This document shows positions 12,410 to 24,900 of a DNA stretch of 64,000 bases, piece after piece (position 1 is the first letter of the stretch; every line of letters starts with the position of its first letter). The position numbers were made by a program, and so were the translations under genes. The notes beneath the pieces were generated by a model. The model was not told the origin of the DNA, did not search any database, and worked only from the letters and a program-made list of their open reading frames with translations. The stretch spans positions 1 to 64,000 of the forward strand of contig JASAND010015508.1 in assembly GCA_030248195.1 (NCBI GenBank). The letters are read 5' to 3'. The stretch is from Trissonchulus latispiculum. Lineage: Eukaryota > Nematoda > Enoplea > Enoplida > Ironidae.

Positions 12410-12485
12410 AATTCAAACAGTATTCAAACAGTAAACTTGCTATATACCGAAAATCCAAACAATTTCTTCCACCTACTAAATTAAC

Positions 12486-12495
12486 CCTTTATATA
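12486..12495 (-). promoter_or_regulatory. TATA-like box upstream of the ZP gene
   Basis: Read on the minus strand the sequence is GCTATATAAAGGG, about 80 bases before the ATG at 12409. That spacing would allow a 5' leader of roughly 50 bases. A duplicated 11-mer, ACTGTTTGAAT, lies between it and the ATG. Confidence 0.4.
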
Positions 12496-12499
12496 GCAA

Positions 12500-14800
12500 A
12501 ATTAAGGTGTCCCAATTTTTTCACCTTTAGCAACTTTTTCGCCACCCTAGTGCGCCCATTTTAGTACCCTGTTTGAAACATTTTGAACACTGTTTAAAAT
12601 TACACCATTGTTTTAACCTTGATTTTTTCAGCATAGCACTAAATATGAGCTCAAATTTTGGCAGGGTCAGCCCTGGGTTAGGCCAGGTTGAAACTAGGTT
12701 TAAAATCAGTTGATAAAGCAACTTGTCGGACTGGTTTTCACTTAAATTTATTCTGTTTAATGAACTAGAAAAACATAAATCTAACGCTTAATTTTCAACA
12801 AAACTGTTAAAAACAAAACTATGTGATCACTTCCGATTATGTCATATGCATAGCTGCAGACAAATTAACTGCTCGCATGTGTCATTTTGTAAAGTTGAAC
12901 TTTCCAAATGAAAAAATTGAATTTTGAATTTCTGCTCCATCCAATCATTAGCTAAAGATGTACTCTTGGCTAATGTAATACACACACACAAAGGGTAGGT
13001 AAATTTCAAGTTGCTTAGAAATTTAGAATTTAATCAGCATAGCGACTACCGAGTGAATGAATTATACACTGAATATATTGTATAAAGTGGCAAAATTCAT
13101 CAATTAGGTTAGGTAGCTAGCTACATCAAGAGTGGCGGACTTTACTACATTTGTGTTTTCCCAAAAAGTCATTAGAAGCCTTGTTTTTGTTTTTATTGTT
13201 TCAGGGAATCAAATATATTACTTGCACTGCACTGCAGGAGGATCAAGAGAGTGATGGAGAGTGTGAACAAGTGAGTGAGGTTTCTTTTTGGAATCAAATT
13301 GTAACCAGACAGAACTAGATAATCCCTGTGAAAACGCAGTGTCCTTGTCTATATCACGTTTTTCAGATTTGGGCACTCAAAAATATTACTGGACTAGCTA
13401 GGTACGTATAGGCAAGAGTACATAATAGATAAGAGTATGACAACAGGCAGGCTCTCTGTTATCAGAGCAAAAACTATGCTATGCGCGCTATCGGCTAACC
13501 CCCCCCACAAATTGACCCCCTCTCACACCGCCCCTATATGGGTACGGAGTCCAAACGGGGGTCGCTCACTGCTTTGCATAATTACACGTTGTAATTAACC
13601 GAGGCCTAATTTGGGAACAGGGTGCAAGCGTGTATGTTTAACATATGCATGTAGAAAACATACTAAGCGAGTGAACGACCCCCGTTTGGAACTATGTACC
13701 CATATAGGGGCGGTGTGAGAGGGGGTCAATTTGTGGGGGGGGGGGGTTAGCCGATAGCGCGCATAGCATAGTTTTTGCTCTGATAACAGAGAGCCTGCCT
13801 GTTGTCATACTCTTATCTATTATGTACTCTTGGTATAGCTAATATAGCGGATCTTTTTTTGCCTGAGTTCCATTTCTTAGCAGTGGGAGTTCTTGGGACT
13901 TTCCTATTCCAAGGGCAAAAACCGATGATTAAACTTTGGAAAACCGTTGCGTGACAGAGCTGTTCTGAGGAAGCGGAAACCACAGTCTTGTTCTTTTTAC
14001 TGCCAAAGTTTCTGTTCCTTCGTAAAACCTGGAGACCTGAGGTGAACGGCCTCTGTGCCAATTTTCTGGTTGATTTTTCAGGTTTCCTTGGTGATGGCAA
14101 ATAAACGAACCAAATAAATATTTAGGAGGGTCTCTAGTTACAGAAAAATGATAAGTTTATCTAAATCAATCCAATTAATGTTTGATGCTTTGGTGTCTGC
14201 ATCAGGTACTCACTCCTGTAGCCTACAAAAACTAAGGATAATATATTATTTTGCTAAAAAACAATTATATATTGTTCGTGATAGGGTACACTTTTAAGAG
14301 TATGCAGTGGTACCCCTTTTAAGCTGTTAAGTGGTACTTAATGCGGTTTATATCACTTAAGTAGCCCAGGTTGCTAGGTAATATACTTTGGCGCATGATG
14401 TGTGACTCAAATTTTCTCAAGAATTGAACTGTCTTTGATATTGTTTTCAGTCAATAGATTTTCTTTCGGGAATCTGAGAGCCTAAATTTCATTTCAAGTT
14501 TGTTCTGCAATAGTTCTGGAAATTCTTACGTAAATCAAACTAATGGAGTTTTATCACTAGTTTTCTCCTTTTGGTAGGGTAGATGTTAGTTTGTAGCAGT
14601 TCGGTACTGTAGAGGCTTTCAGAGCTAGTCTTTTTTAGTTTCTTTTGTATACTTAGCTTTAGACCATTCCTTGTCCTTGTCCAACACTGGACTTAAAATG
14701 TGGTTTGACGATTTTTTAAAGATTTTTATTGTAATCGTTGAAAACTTTACGAGTTCAATTATCCATTTAGAAAATCTTGGCATTGACGTAGCCGTTAGCC
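12500..14800. other. Intergenic between ZP and lustrin genes
   Basis: Apart from the inverted-repeat element at 13412-13832, nothing is recognised. It separates two divergently transcribed genes (ZP on minus, lustrin on plus), so both promoters should lie in it. Confidence 0.5.
13406..13838. mobile_element. MITE with ~155-bp inverted repeats
   Basis: Arms 13412-13572 and about 13672-13832 are almost perfect inverted copies; the outer 20 bases read AAGAGTACATAATAGATAAG. The central loop is about 100 bases. GTATAG flanks both sides (13406-13411 and 13833-13838), a likely target duplication. The motif TATGTACTCTTG also appears near 4531 and 24551, perhaps remnants of the same family. Confidence 0.75.
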
Positions 14801-17800
14801 ATGACAACTAACAAATTATTGCTTTTATCCGTTTTTGTGGAGCTGACTTTGGCAGCAAATGATCCATTTTGCCTGCAGTATCCGTCTCACATCATATGCA
14901 AAATGAGCGATACCATGGACAAGACTTTAAGTAAGACTGGACTGTTACATAGAATCACAAAATACGGTTTAACAATGTCTTTACATAGCCCTCTTTGATT
15001 GTTCATAATTTGCATTTGAGCAGCTATTTCGTTACTGGAACGTTTTTTATGGTTTCCTGTTTTTTGAGAAAACAAAAGTAGATAAAGGATGATGAAGGAA
15101 ATACAACACAATATTCGGGCCAAAAAAGCCATAATATAAAAGTTCGGGCGTAATGTGGAGATTTAATCCACAACCCTTGGTTTCAACCATCCAGGCAATA
15201 TCGAGTTTGAAACAGTCCAGGCAACCAGGAGCAACCAAACCAGGCTGCGTTCGAAGTTGAACTCAAACCGTAGTGACACGTTTTTTGAATGATTATATTG
15301 CTGTAAAAATTAAATTTATTTCAAAATCAGGACAATTTTATGCTTCCACATCAAAACTTTTAGTCAGATCAACGGTACTTCTTATTTATCGCCAGCTTAA
15401 TGGTATATTAATCATATCCTAATCCGGATGAAGTTATTGTGTTTGTTTTAGAACAAATGGGAGCATTCGACTCTGACGAAATGACCATGAAGGATACTGT
15501 TGAACAAATGGGCAATAAAACAATAGAAGGTTGTTTTCCATTTAATCGATGTCATTTTCTTGAATTTATTTTACACTTTTTCCTGTCTGCTTTACCTAAC
15601 AAAAAGCAAATCTAGCTCGCCTAATTTTTCAATTGATTGCAATTTTCCTTGACATAAAGCTGTTGTTATTAGATTTAATAGACTTTACATATTGGCTTGA
15701 TTTCAGACATCATGAGCCGCTTGGATACTCATACCAATAAACTCATGGGCCACGTGAAAGATAATGGATTCTCAGGTATCCATTGCGTCCGGTCGCTTCG
15801 AATTCCAAAATAAATGTATTGTATGATTTATATATTAGTTCTTGCTGTTAATGCCGCCGTCAGCGTTAAGCACACGTGGGGTGGTCTGTTACGTTTCATC
15901 ACCAATGAAAGCATATCTCTTAGTCCACAAGAGCTTCTAAAAACTATTTCAGTGTGATGTCTTGCTTTCCACCCAGATAGTATTTTAAGAGTGATCAAAT
16001 GAAGGTCTTATAGAGCTTTAGTTATTTCCAGCATCCAAAATCTATCCATTATGCATTGGTATGCAATTTATGTAACCACACAGCACGACAGCAGACGCAA
16101 TGAGTTTTGTACTTGAAGTAATCCACATTAATTCGGCTTCATTTCTTAAATTCTTCCCTGCACACTCTTAGGAGCTAGGGCCTTTTCGTGCAGCGAGTTA
16201 AAATGGTTAAAAGAGTTAAAATTGACTCCATCCTTTTCGCGCACGGGGTTAAAAAAATTATACAATACATTTGTTGTTATTGTTGTTGTTTGCCACATTA
16301 GATATCACAATGTAATGTTCATTGCCGGAAGGTGCAAAGTGTTTAGCCAGGGAACTGGCCCCGTAGGGTTGGTAAAAAAACAGCTCAACTAAGTTGCCAG
16401 AAGGAGACAGGAGTCCCAAAGCTTGGTCGACATCACGACGGTTGATGTTTCCTCCTGTTTAGAAAATATGCTCCGTCGGCCTCAGTGTTGCAACATTTGG
16501 CGGCTAGCCCGAGAAGCAGCACATAGCACACGTCTTCATTGCAAAACAGCGGCAATCATAGCCTTTGCTTTAAATCGCTGTGCTTCCACCCGTATTAGGC
16601 TATATCATTGAACAGCACACTTGGAGGTCGTCTCACTTTGGTGCAAAGGCTGTCATGCCGTTGTTTTTGCATTGAAGACTCGTTGCTGTGTGCTGCTCCT
16701 CGGGCTAGCCGCCAGATATGGCAACGCCGAGGCCGACGGAGTATGTTCTTTTAAAAAGGAGGAGACGTTATCCGTCGTGACGTCGACCAGGCTTTGAGAC
16801 TCCTTCTGGCAACTTGGTTGAGTTGTTTTTGACCAGCCTTATGGGGCCAGTTTCCTGGCTAACACTTTGCACCTTCGGGTGATGATCATCACTTTGTGAT
16901 GTCTAATGCAGCCAACAACAACAAAACAGCGGCAATCATAGCCTTTGCACTAATGTGAGACGCCTCCAAGTGTGCTGTTCAATGATATAGCCTAATACGG
17001 GTGAAAGCCACAGGTGAACAAGGGGGGGAAAGGGGGGGGGAAATTTCCTCCCCTCGGCGAAGTCGTCCACAAGGGGACGCAAAATTGCTCCCACAAGGGG
17101 TAAGAAAATTGGCCACAAGGGGTAAGAAAATTGCCCAAAAAATAGGTTTTACGACTAAAATTTCCAAAAATTTTCCGGCTTCGCCGGAATTTTTCGCTTA
17201 AAATCAATATTTTTGCCAAAAAACGTCCGAAAATCGCGTTTTTGCTAAAAAATAGCTGTTTTTTGTTGAAAAAAATGGCAAAAATCGCTTAAAAATTGCC
17301 TTCAAAAGTACCCTTAAGAAAAATCGCTCTCACAAGGGGTACCAAAATATGCTTCCACAAGAGTCAGTGAAATTTGGCCTCCCGTTCAGGTATGGTGAAA
17401 GCACAACACACAAGAAGGCAGAACTTTAAATTTAAAAAATTTAACTCAACTGGAGGGTTAAACGAGTCAAAAAGTTTTAACTCTACTCTTTTAATTTGCC
17501 CGCAAAAAGGTCCTTAGGGATTGAATCCGGAGGAGTGGTCGAAAGTAGTTTTCCTTTCTCTACTAAAGTTGTCTTTCCATGTTTTCTTCAGATGACAGTC
17601 CAATGTCAGATGCCATATCCGAAATCAGAAGAGCTGTCACTGAATTAAATGATCACGGTAACAAGCTTGTTTGTGTTTCTTTGGAATTTTTTATGTTCTC
17701 TGAATTTCTGATAAACATTATGAATGTTTCATTAAAGAGCCAGCCTTTGATTTCATCATTAATAAATAGGCTTTAAATTTTTATTTTTTCAATCTTTTAC

Positions 17801-20800
17801 TTTCCTTTCAATTTCAAACTGTCCTTAAGCGGTATAAGTCGGAATTTTTATGAAATTTCTGGGAAATCAATAAATGAATTGACTAATGTTTATAGGGATG
17901 TGTCCTCCGGGTTGTTTGTGTCAGGGAAAATGTGTGACTTGTGACAACTACAGCAAATGTTGGGACTCGGATATGTCAATGCGTAAGTATGACAGTGTGA
18001 AGTCAGAAGAGTCAAGAAATACCTTCTTTAGGCGAAGTACCAGCTAAGAACATATTGATATTTTGACCCTGACTACTTCACTACAACTACGTACTGCTTA
18101 TTAAGTAACCTACGTTAAGCTGAGAATTTTTGTGGAGGAAAAGGAATAAATTGATAGCAAATGACAATAAACTTATGACTTCAGATCTTCTTACATGGGT
18201 AGGTGCCATTAAACTGAAATTAACTGCCACCATCAATACCAAATGTAAACACTTACTTTTCAGCTTACATGGACACATGCCCGGACGGTGCTTATCCTCT
18301 AATGAAAATGGGAATGGTGCTAAATTGCACCAGTGAAAATGTGGACTGTCCTACTGGCTTCAAATGCCAGGATGTAAACTCTACCTACTTTCTCCAGGGA
18401 TGTTGCCCAACCCCAGCCAGAACCAGCGTCGTTGATGTCGCGGACAGTATGAACTGTTTGCTTTTTATTAACGATTTGCTGACTTGCCAAAATCAGTGTG
18501 CTATAAACTGTACTGTAAGACTACCCAAATGAACATCATATCGAAGTAGATATTGCATCCCACTAAACATTTACATAACATTAATGTTTAGAAACTAAAT
18601 GCCCATTGGGAAAGGAAGCTCCATATAAGAAGTCAAATGTGATCACAAATGATTGCGGGGACACAACTGTGTGTCCAACCAACTTCATGTGCACCATCTT
18701 AAATGAGACGACTCATTATTGCTGTGAAAATGGTATTTGATTCAGTTTTATTTTGTGTGTAGGTTCTTGTAAGGGAAGCAGGCATAAGAAAGATTGATAA
18801 GCCTGATATGGGAGTTCAGCTGATGGCCCTGTGGTATAGTGGGTTAGCTAGCACGTCTGTCACGGTTCGTACCCCGGCTGGGCCAAATCCTTATTTTCAA
18901 TGGTTAGTGAAAAGCTGAACTTCCCTCTTCCCTTCTTTTTTCTCGGTTTCGTGGGTACGAGGGACGTTTCCCGCCCGTCTCGAGCTTGTCCTTGGTTTCT
19001 TCTTGATCTGGTAGAAGCGCTACATTAGGTTAAGGCTTAACAAACAAGCTGAGGATTGAGAACCATCTTCCTCGACACTTATTTACTCATATTGGATTGA
19101 CATTTAGTTGTCTTTAATCTTATTTTTATTCTTTGATCAACAACTTGTTTATGAATATCCAACGAAAACGTCAGATTAATGTGTTTATTTGTCTAAGCAA
19201 TTGTACATTTATTTATTAAACCATTTATTAAATCGTTTGCAGCTGAAGACAAAGCTGTTTCTGTGAAAACTATCATCAAAGGAACCAGACCTACAAGCAG
19301 AGGTCAAGGTGTTACTCAAGCCAAGTGCGCCATTTACTCAATTCAGACACAATGGAATACAATGCTGGTGAACTTCGGCACATCCTGTGATATGGTTTAT
19401 GTGGTTAAAAGTAAATAAGAACAGTTTGTGGATATCGATTCTCCAGGATTTTCTTTATAAATTTATAAGATTTACTTCATGCAAATTGCCTTATTTTGCA
19501 GAAAGCAAGCTGTGACAATCTGTTTAATTAAATGATTGAATTTCTCAACTTTTCTAAATTTAGAAATGAATCAAATGAACATCAAGCCCTATGATGTCTC
19601 TTACAAAATCATAACCAGAAATAAGATTGACCTTATTGGTGCCATGGGAGCCTTCAAGGATGGGATCACTCTAACGCCGGACGGTGTCATGACCATGTAC
19701 GATAACCTCTGGAACGGTCCACTGGCCTTCAATGCTGTAAGAAAATTTGATTCGTTCTTTTATTGCAATTACTATCTATTAGATCGTCTTGTTTTCTAAG
19801 ATTTGTAAAAAAATATCTAAACTAAAGCAATGATTGGGTGCCGTTAGAGCCAATCTATTGTTTGGCTGACAGTTAACCTTTAAGAGGCGGCCTCTTTTGT
19901 ATTCAGTTTCTATTCTGTTTGACACTACCGTAATCTTTAGATTTTCCTAAGTTTAATAACAAGAGCTCCATATTCAGTTTTCATAAGCAGAACAAATTAA
20001 AATAGTTCACAGATAAATAGATTTACTTATTGTAAACGTGTCAAATAAAATAATTAAAATTTAACCTTATGTTTTGATCAGACATTAACTGAAAATTTCT
20101 AGTATAATTTAGCGTGATGTTTGAGCAGTTTCCCTTGAATTTGCGCTTGGATGTTTACTTCAAGTTTTAATTTAAATTTACTTACCCTAAACTAAACTTG
20201 CCCTAAATACTAAATTAAATTAAATCAGAATTCCAGTCAATACCAATTTACATTTCGTATTTGAAGTATAACAGCAACTACATACTGTAACTATGCATAC
20301 ATTTTAGTAAAGTTAACTTATAAGTCCTCTAATTTTAAGGTAAACATTTAAGTCATTCCAAATTTATTAGAAACCCAAAACGCCATCCTATGTCCTAAAT
20401 TGTACAAGACCTGTTTGCGAATTGAATTTTTGTCAAAAATTTGGTAATTTCTATCAATTTAGTTTGTAATATAAACGGATATCCGCAAAAAATCCGAAAA
20501 TTATAAATTTTTGACAAAACTATATTTTAAAATATTTTTAATATATTTCTCTAAATATGTTTTTGAATCCACGATGACGGCTTAATTAATAGTAAAATGA
20601 TTAAAATTTCTTGTACAATTTGAACTTGTACAAAATTAGAAACTGTACATAACATATGCATTAGTGAAATTATGTTTCACTTGTGACCTTTAAACTATCT
20701 TTAAACCAATGCACTCTCCCTCTTTATTTACTTGTTTCACTCACTCTCATTCCCTTTTGTCTAATTTTAGTGGTGTCATAAATCTAGTTTAACAATAGAT

Positions 20801-21664
20801 TGGCTCTAACGGCCCTCTACCAAAGCAATTGTAGCTGCATAGTAGACTTTATGTTTTAGAATAGTGGAACACCTTTTCCGGTTGATAGAAACGTTGAGCT
20901 TGTCTACACTCCTCTAGGAACTAATATTCAGGCACAAAGCGCCATTGTTTACAATGTACCTAAGCAAGGAACTGTGGCTATCACTGGTAAGTAAGTACTT
21001 GTTTGAATACGTAAATATGCCATGTTGAAATGTATCATATAAGTTTTGCCGAAACTAAATATAATTTTAGAATTTTAGGCAAGTTTTAGGCTTCAGGCTT
21101 AACAATAAGTTTTAGGCATAAAGGCGAGTTGCTAATTTTGTTATCACAGTTTTTCAAGATTAATCGTTAGGTGCAGCTAAGATAATAATGCTGGAATAGG
21201 ATCAACCTAACATTTCACCATTGCAGCTGCAGCTTAGGTAATCCATAAAATCAAGGAAGCTTTCTAAGATTTTATCATCAATATAGCAATGAAAACTTTG
21301 TTGCAACAGGTGATGTGGTTGGAGGAGAGTACGTGTTTGCTGGAAAACAAATTCCTACAGATGCTGTCTGGAAGAAGAGTTTTAAACGGGTCGTCTGCGT
21401 TGCTAACTGGATCTATCCTTGCTACGGTGATCCTTTTGAGGTAGGTTGTTTCCTTCACTGTTTCCCCCCACTTCACAATAAGTAAAATTAATTGTAATAT
21501 TGTAATGAAAACTTCTATCTGAAAATTTGGTGAACCGAAAACTTCGGTCAAACATTTCTTATAAGGAGAAACGACGCTAACTAGGAAAATTTCAGTAAAG
21601 CAAAAGTGGCTATTTTATATTCTTTTAGGTTACTGCTGCCTATCGGACTGCTGCGGGTTGTTAA
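14801..21664 (+). CDS. Secreted protein with two lustrin-type cysteine-rich modules
   Basis: Twelve exons join in phase with GT-AG introns: 14801-14930, 15452-15529, 15707-15775, 17592-17657, 17896-17982, 18264-18446, 18592-18732, 19243-19410, 19564-19736, 20860-20986, 21310-21440 and 21629-21664. The product is 462 residues. A signal peptide (MTTNKLLLLSVFVELTLA) is followed by a helical stretch encoded by three short exons (about 44-113). Next come a small cysteine cluster (MCPPGCLCQGKCVTC) and two lustrin-type modules (about 147-190 and 205-251), each with CP-x-G spacing and a terminal CC pair. The ~210-residue C-terminal region has few cysteines and I do not recognise it. N-glycosylation sites (NKT, NCT, NST, NET) are present. 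Lustrin modules occur in extracellular matrix proteins and protease inhibitors; the specific role is unknown. Confidence 0.88.
16175..17517. mobile_element. Complex foldback element in a lustrin intron
   Basis: The ends read CTAGGGCCTTTTCGTGCAGC on the left and, in reverse from the right, CCTAAGGACCTTTTTGCGGG, both followed by AGTTAAAA-like sequence. Inside, about 16270-16590 and 16680-16925 form a long imperfect palindrome. Blocks such as TATTAGGCTATATCATTG (from 16594) recur inverted near 16976. The sequence AAACAGCGGCAATCATAGCC is present twice in direct orientation (about 16543 and 16924). The stretch 17020-17400 belongs to the G-run/hairpin family. A related short palindrome lies at about 26972-27052. 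No transposase is seen. Confidence 0.55.
18812..19030 (+). repeat. tRNA-derived SINE-like sequence
   Basis: The head has an A-box-like TGGTATAGTGGGTTAG (about 18831-18846) and a B-box-like GGTTCGTACCCC (about 18864-18875). Terminal GGCCCTG and CTGGGCC can pair. It decays beyond the head into unrelated sequence. It lies in the intron after the second lustrin module, in the sense orientation. Confidence 0.45.
19824..20829. mobile_element. Non-autonomous element with 8-bp target duplication
   Basis: The 990-bp element (19832-20821) is flanked by AAAGCAAT on both sides (19824-19831 and 20822-20829). Its ends contain the inverted pair GCCGTTAGAGCCAATCTATT (from 19840) and its reverse complement ending at 20813. 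No coding capacity. The 8-bp duplication suggests a hAT-like mechanism; the outermost bases of the two ends match poorly. Confidence 0.65.
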
Positions 21665-21987
21665 AAGAACTTGCTGCTGCGGGAATATTAACGTGTACAT
21701 TATGCTCGTGTTAAATACAAACTTTATTACATACATTTCTTGTACTAAATGTTCTCTTTTGTCACAGAATTTATTGATTTTGCATTCTATTTGTTTGTAG
21801 TCTGCTGTGGTGATTTAGTGTTCGGTATAAATGTGTTGTTATATACCTATTAGTTGGTCCCTGGTTTGACCGAAGCCTCTCAACTATTACCTAACCACAC
21901 TAACCATAAACGTCAATTTTATTGTTAAAATTGTCACAGTAGGAAAAATCATAACCAGCGGATCGGTCAACGAACAATCAAAATAGT
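21665..21987. other. Gap between two convergent stop codons
   Basis: Only 323 bases separate the lustrin stop (21664) and the SDR stop (21988, opposite strand). A minus-strand AATAAA (21723-21728) would place the SDR poly(A) site close to the lustrin stop, so the two 3' untranslated regions may overlap. Confidence 0.5.
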
Positions 21988-24900
21988 TCACGTTCTTGCT
22001 GTGTCTAGTGAGGATGGCATGGCATAGTGAGTCCCTCCATCGATTTTATGGCAAAGACCTGTTATAAAGGACGCATCGGGACTGCACAAGAAAATAATGG
22101 AGTTCACAACATCTTCTGTGGTTCCAAACCTGCCAAGCGGATGAATCAGCTTCATTTCGTTCAATGCCTAAAAAATATTCAATTTGTCTTCCATTTTTAA
22201 TTATATAAAGTCAAAGATGTTATTAACAATTATTTCACTATTAATTAAAATTACTCTAATAACTGATTTTTTAATATTTCACTAATTTTTAACAAAAAAA
22301 TTATTGCAAATGAGTGTTGTAGAAACTCGTTGCATTAATATTTGATTCACTTTAATGTCCACAGTCCATCTATGAAGCCAAAATTTAGAGCAGCTAGTAT
22401 ATCAGTAGATCGAAGAAATAGTTAGGCAACCACTGTTTGCGCAAGGTAACGGCAACTGAAACCAATTAATTAATGGGCGAAACCTAGAGTTAGCTCTCAG
22501 TATCGTTATTCTTGCAGTTTACCAAAGGTGCTTCGGTTAAACTCACATATTCCAGATGCTCCTTCGTTAAACCAAAGCGATTCCATATATCAGTGTCTTC
22601 TATTACTGCAGGGCTTAAAAAGAATGGGTGGTTTTCAGTTTGGCATAACGACTAATAACAGGAGAATTAATTGCCCAAACTTTATTATCTTTTCATTTTT
22701 TTAAGCATTGAATTAAAGGAGAAGCATGTTCCCGCAAAACGGGATTATATGTGTACGCTGATCGATTCTATCTAATATCTATTCAGTTTTATAAATAAAT
22801 AAATATTACTTTATTGCATTTACTCGAACACCGTGAGGAGCAGCTTCCAGTGCTAGCACATTTGTCAGCATATTAAGCGCTGCTTTGCTGATACTGTAAC
22901 AGGCCATCGATGGTACCTAAATTAAAAACATTGAATTTTGATCTATTGATAGAAAAGTTTCGTCAATCAAGTCGTATTGCATGTATACTGCAATGAAAAT
23001 AACTTCTGATCCTGCACGTCGAGTCAAGTGGTGGCTGTTACAGATAAGTTTTTAGAACTTAAAATTATTTTACGCGTTTCTGTGAGATTCAAATAGGTTT
23101 AAAATCATAGAAATTAGACAGTAGTACAAAATGGAACTTAAAGTTTTGGTCTGTAGTTTCCTAAATAATCCCGATGTGATCCAACAAAGCAAATGTCTGA
23201 GAAATCAGAAATTTTGTAATTTTGTATTCTACTCTTTAATCTTTGTCCAGAGGCAATTCAAATGAAATGTACTTTGTACAGCGATGAAGAATTTTTATAG
23301 GGAATGGAACATCTTCCAGTTTTTTGGCTTTCCAGTTTTAATATTGGATTGGCTTGACAAACTTGGAAAGATGCAAAATATGGAAACTGAATGGCAAAAT
23401 ATTTCCAAATCTCTGTTATCTGGATGTGGATTCAAATATATTGTATCAATGGGTTTGTATTAACAATATAGGGGCAAAAAGGGTAAACAAATTTAACTTT
23501 AATTATTTTTTCATATCAAAGCCAGCAATAAAAATTCTGATATGACATCTTTATAGGCATTGTAGATTTATGTACAAACTCCGAAGGTTGGGTCTGTAAG
23601 CTAGTGTCACCATTATAGTTAAATATAACTAATGACTACAGACCTGTGTTATCTAGGAAGTTTGGGTGCGGGTGGTTGACAATATGCCTGGGGGTGAAAA
23701 AGGTCCCCCGGGTGTTTTGACAATCTATCTGCACCTTTTCAGCAGTAACAAACTAAAGTGGGATTTATCTAATTGCAGCACGAATTTCAGCGTGTGTCAT
23801 GTATCTTTGTGTTCACTAAGCCATTTATTTTGAAAACAAGGAAATAAATGTTCACCGGTCCATGTTTAGCCAGTCTGCTGAAACTTTGGAAGCGTAGGCA
23901 GCAAGCAATACTGGCGTACCAATTGTAAACCATTTATGTTAATTTTAATCACTTAAAACTTAATCTAAATTTTAAATTTCACTGTTGGATACATTTCTTT
24001 TGAACTTTAACAATACGGACTTTTCATCTCTATCCTATCTGAGTGCTCGCCATTCCCTTCCGAATCCCTTTCTGCAGCCATTTTTTATATACTTCCAAGC
24101 TGTCGAGCAAGCTATGGTAGTTTTCAGCCATCCTAGTTGTGCTTGACATGCGGGGGTCAGTGGTGGTTGGCCAGACAACCGCTGTTGACCTGGCTGCAAC
24201 TGAAATAACCGTACGTCTGACTGGCTTGGGGGTCATGTTTCTGTCCTTGACCTTCGCTTCTCCGCTTCTTGTCCGTTTTTCCTCGGTCTGCGGAGAGCGG
24301 CAACATAATGGCCACATTGTGTGCCGCTGTTGCTGGGCCCTTCTCAAAAAAAAATAACTTCTCTAATGCAAGTGAACAGTAAATAAGCAGTTGTTAGCAT
24401 AAAGCACTGCGGAATTTAATTAGAAATGTGGAAAAATCAGTAACCAGATTTACTAAACTTACAGGTTTCATTCCAGCAAGACTGGAAACATTAAGAATGC
24501 AACCTAAAGTAGTTATACTCACTCATTATATATTACTTGATGTATTCCATTATGTACTCTTGATACCATTTAGTCAGGCACACTCATTTGCACAACCTGG
24601 CAGATTCCGCCACCACAAAGTGAGGAAATTAATCGACTGATCGTAAATTAACATAAATTGAAAATACACATACATAGTTTTATATATAGTGGAGGGCCCA
24701 ACCAAGCTCACCATCCCGGACAAGGAACTAGGAAGGAAGCCATCCCGCCATCTGAATAACGGTGTAAGGAAAAATTGGCCAAAAGGTAAGCAAAATGGTC
24801 AAAAAATAAAATTTTAACACTAAACTCTCAAAACCTTCCAGCTTCGCAGAAAGTTTTGAATTATTAATTTCTGACTGACCAAAATTTGGAATTTTCTTTA

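Noticed and set aside
24030..24347. 105-codon basic minus-strand frame in an SDR intron
   Set aside because: No recognisable motif or splice-linked partner; low-complexity basic composition in an intron.
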